NCBI GenBank assembly: GCA_963797255.1
Contig: CAWCOV010000030.1
Location: 186,001-250,000 of the forward strand
Direction of reading: 5' to 3'
From: JANXZS01 sp963797255
GTDB lineage: Bacteria > Acidobacteriota > Terriglobia > Terriglobales > Acidobacteriaceae
DNA: 64,000 bases
Both the position numbers and the translations under genes were made by a program. Of the stretch, positions 62,238 through 64,000 are shown one piece after another. The notes below the pieces were generated by a model. That model did not search any database, had not been told where the DNA came from, and saw only the letters and a list, made by a program, of their open reading frames with translations. Numbering within the stretch: position 1 is the first letter of the stretch; each line of letters begins with the position of its first letter.

Positions 62238-63894
62238 TCAAATCTCCAGAATTACCGGCATAATCAGCGGTCGTCTGCCGGTCTGCTTCTGGATATAGCG
62301 CTTGAGATCGGTACGAATTTTTTCTTTCGTCACGCCGTAATCGGCTTTTTCTTCTGCACTGGAATTTTCCAACGTTCGTGCCACAACGGCACCGGCATCA
62401 TCCGTCAGGTCCGCGGCGGCGAATCCGCGCGTGACCACTTCCGGCTGACGCTCCACCATTCCAGTGAGCTTGTTAATCGTAACAATGGCAAGCACAAATC
62501 CATCCTCGCTCAGCAGGCGCCGGTCGCGAATGATCAGATCCTCCACCACGTCGCCCGTCGAACCGGAGTCGATGCAGATTCGCCCAGCCGTCACTTTGCC
62601 GTTCTTCTTCGCAGAGTGCAGCATCCATCTCGAGCACGTCACCGTCTTCGAGAAGGATGGCTTGCTCCACCACGCCGGTGCTCATGGCCACGTCGTAGTG
62701 ACGCTTCAAGTGGCGGTAATCCCCGTGAACCGGGATAAAGAACTTCGGCTGCAGCAAATTCGTCATCAGCCGCAATTCTTCCTGGCTTCCGTGTCCGCTC
62801 ACGTGGATGAGCCCCGACGCGCCGTCGTCGTAAATAACCTCGGCATCGCGACGGTACAGATGGTCGATTACGCGGAAGATACTCTTCTCATTGCCAGGAA
62901 TGACGCGCGAACTGAGTACGACCGTGTCGCCCCTCTCAATGTGCGCGTGTTTGTGATTGTCCACCGCCGCACGCGATAACGCGCTCATCGGTTCGCCTTG
63001 CGTACCGCTTATCATCACCATCACGTCGTGCGCGGCATGGTCCTTGATCTGCCCCGGATTGATGAGCAGTCCCGGAGGGACGTCCAGATATCCGAGGTCC
63101 TGCGCGATTTCAGAGGACTCGACCATCGATCGGCCCACAATCGCTACCTTGCGCTTATGCAGTGCGGCCAATTCCAGCGCAATGCGGATGCGGTAGATCG
63201 AAGAGGAGAAGCAACTGAAAAACAGTTTGCGCTTCGCGCGGGAAAAAATCTCGTCGAGTCGCGGCCGCACCGCCCACTCGCTGGGAGTGTAGCCAGGCCG
63301 ATCGACGTTGGTAGAATCCTGCAGCAAAGCCAGCACGCCGCGCTTGCCATACTCAGCAAAGGTGTGCAGATCGAAGGGCTTACCATCCGGCGGCGAAAGA
63401 TCAATCTTGAAGTCGCCCGTATGGACAAGCACACCCACAGGGGTCTCAATCGCAAGCGCAACGCAGTCTACAAGGCTATGCGTTACCCGGATAGGCTCGA
63501 TCGTGAACGGCCCGATCGTAAACTTGTGTTTCGGCTCAATCTCAATCAGCTCTGACTGGTCGAGCAGTTTGTGCTCTTCCAGCTTGCCTTCGACGTATGC
63601 GAGTGTGAACTCGGTCGCGTAGACCGGCACATTCAATTCACTCAAAATCCACGGAAGCCCGCCGATATGATCTTCATGGCCATGCGTGAGAATGATCGCC
63701 CGCACACACTCCCGGTTCTCCACCAGGTAAGTGATGTCGGGGACCACGATGTCCACGCCAAGAAGCTCAGTTTCGGGAAACATCAAGCCGGCGTCGATGA
63801 CGATGATGTCGTCTTTCCACCGCAGGGCCAGGCAGTTCATGCCGAATTCGCCCAGACCGCCGAGCGGGATAATCTTTAATTTATTTTCATCCAT
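62238..63894 (-). pseudogene. rnj: Frameshifted ribonuclease J
   Basis: A beta-lactamase/beta-CASP RNase. HGHEDHIGG at 71-79 holds the catalytic zinc ligands, HTGDFKID and SCFSSSIYR follow, and HVSGHGSQEELR is the beta-CASP end. RNase J acts in 5'-3' and endonucleolytic mRNA and rRNA processing. The frame breaks at about residue 426 (LEMDAA); deleting one extra C at 62616 joins it to SAKKNGKVTAGR and restores an intact C-terminal domain to 62238, about 551 residues in all. Start ATG 63894. As RNase J is often important for growth, a sequencing error is plausible. Confidence 0.85.
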
Positions 63895-63973
63895 TGAAGT
63901 CTTGATGTTAGCACGTTAGGCGGGTACGACGGGATGGTCCAAAGGCGGCATTGCCGCGGGAAGAACGGAGAAA

Positions 63974-64000
63974 TGATGCGTTTTGGGCGTAATGGAAATC
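63974..64000 (+). CDS. Possible start of a gene running off the window
   Basis: ATG 63974 (or 63977) is preceded by GGAG within a few bases and the nine visible codons read MMRFGRNGN. It would be divergent from the RNase J gene. Too little is present to name it. Confidence 0.25.

Overview
The window is a gene-dense, high-GC chromosomal segment of a Gram-negative bacterium. The best guess is an acidobacterium (Acidobacteriota, Terriglobia-like), on these grounds: an mreBCD-mrdA-rodA-rng cell-shape block; an NtrY/NtrX pair; a futalosine-pathway radical SAM enzyme (MqnC); a YpdA-type bacillithiol-disulfide reductase; secreted tannase and DUF885 proteins; and a GIY-YIG gene set inside a repeat of the kind common in acidobacterial intergenic DNA. 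This is an inference from gene content; there is no rRNA or other phylogenetic anchor. No tRNA, rRNA, prophage, classical insertion sequence or CRISPR array was recognised.

Layout. 1-3.7 kb: end of a cupin gene, a DinB-like protein, a DUF4239 membrane protein and a secreted tannase/feruloyl esterase. 3.9-8.1 kb: the phoH-ybeY-corC-era block for RNA maturation and ribosome biogenesis. 8.2-13.1 kb (minus strand): the ntrYX two-component pair and alanine dehydrogenase. 13.16-13.55 kb: a compact element of two perfect 44-bp inverted repeats enclosing a GIY-YIG nuclease gene. 13.6-20 kb: an aldehyde dehydrogenase, small membrane proteins, a large secreted alpha/beta hydrolase and an ArsR-SRPBCC-membrane protein operon. 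20-30.2 kb: mreB, mreC, mreD, PBP2, rodA and an RNase E/G with a roughly 617-residue insertion inside its S1 domain. 30.4-37.6 kb: two outer-membrane beta-barrels, a frameshifted Xaa-Pro aminopeptidase, a GT2 glycosyltransferase, mqnC and a c-type cytochrome. 37.6-45.2 kb: aspartase, a DUF885 protein, two frameshifted oxidoreductases and an orphan histidine kinase. 45.2-51.4 kb: a trypsin-like lipoprotein, MDR, SDR and beta-hydroxyacid dehydrogenases, and two small conserved-looking proteins. 51.5-56 kb: a beta-propeller/REC-Hpt/NarL operon and a DUF2339 membrane protein. 56-63.9 kb: ftsK, uppP, an SH3-domain protein, threonine dehydratase, an NTF2-like protein and a frameshifted RNase J.

The core genes form two functional groups. 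One is envelope growth and division: MreBCD/PBP2/RodA, FtsK, and UppP for lipid carrier recycling. The other is RNA processing and ribosome assembly: PhoH, YbeY, Era, RNase E/G, RNase J.

The most unusual observations are the GIY-YIG/inverted-repeat element, in which the repeat arm supplies the Shine-Dalgarno site and the other arm the C-terminal codons; the giant S1-domain insertion in RNase E/G; the NtrX lacking a canonical GAFTGA loop; and four clear single-base frameshifts in otherwise intact conserved genes, which may be assembly errors, real mutations or (least likely) recoding.
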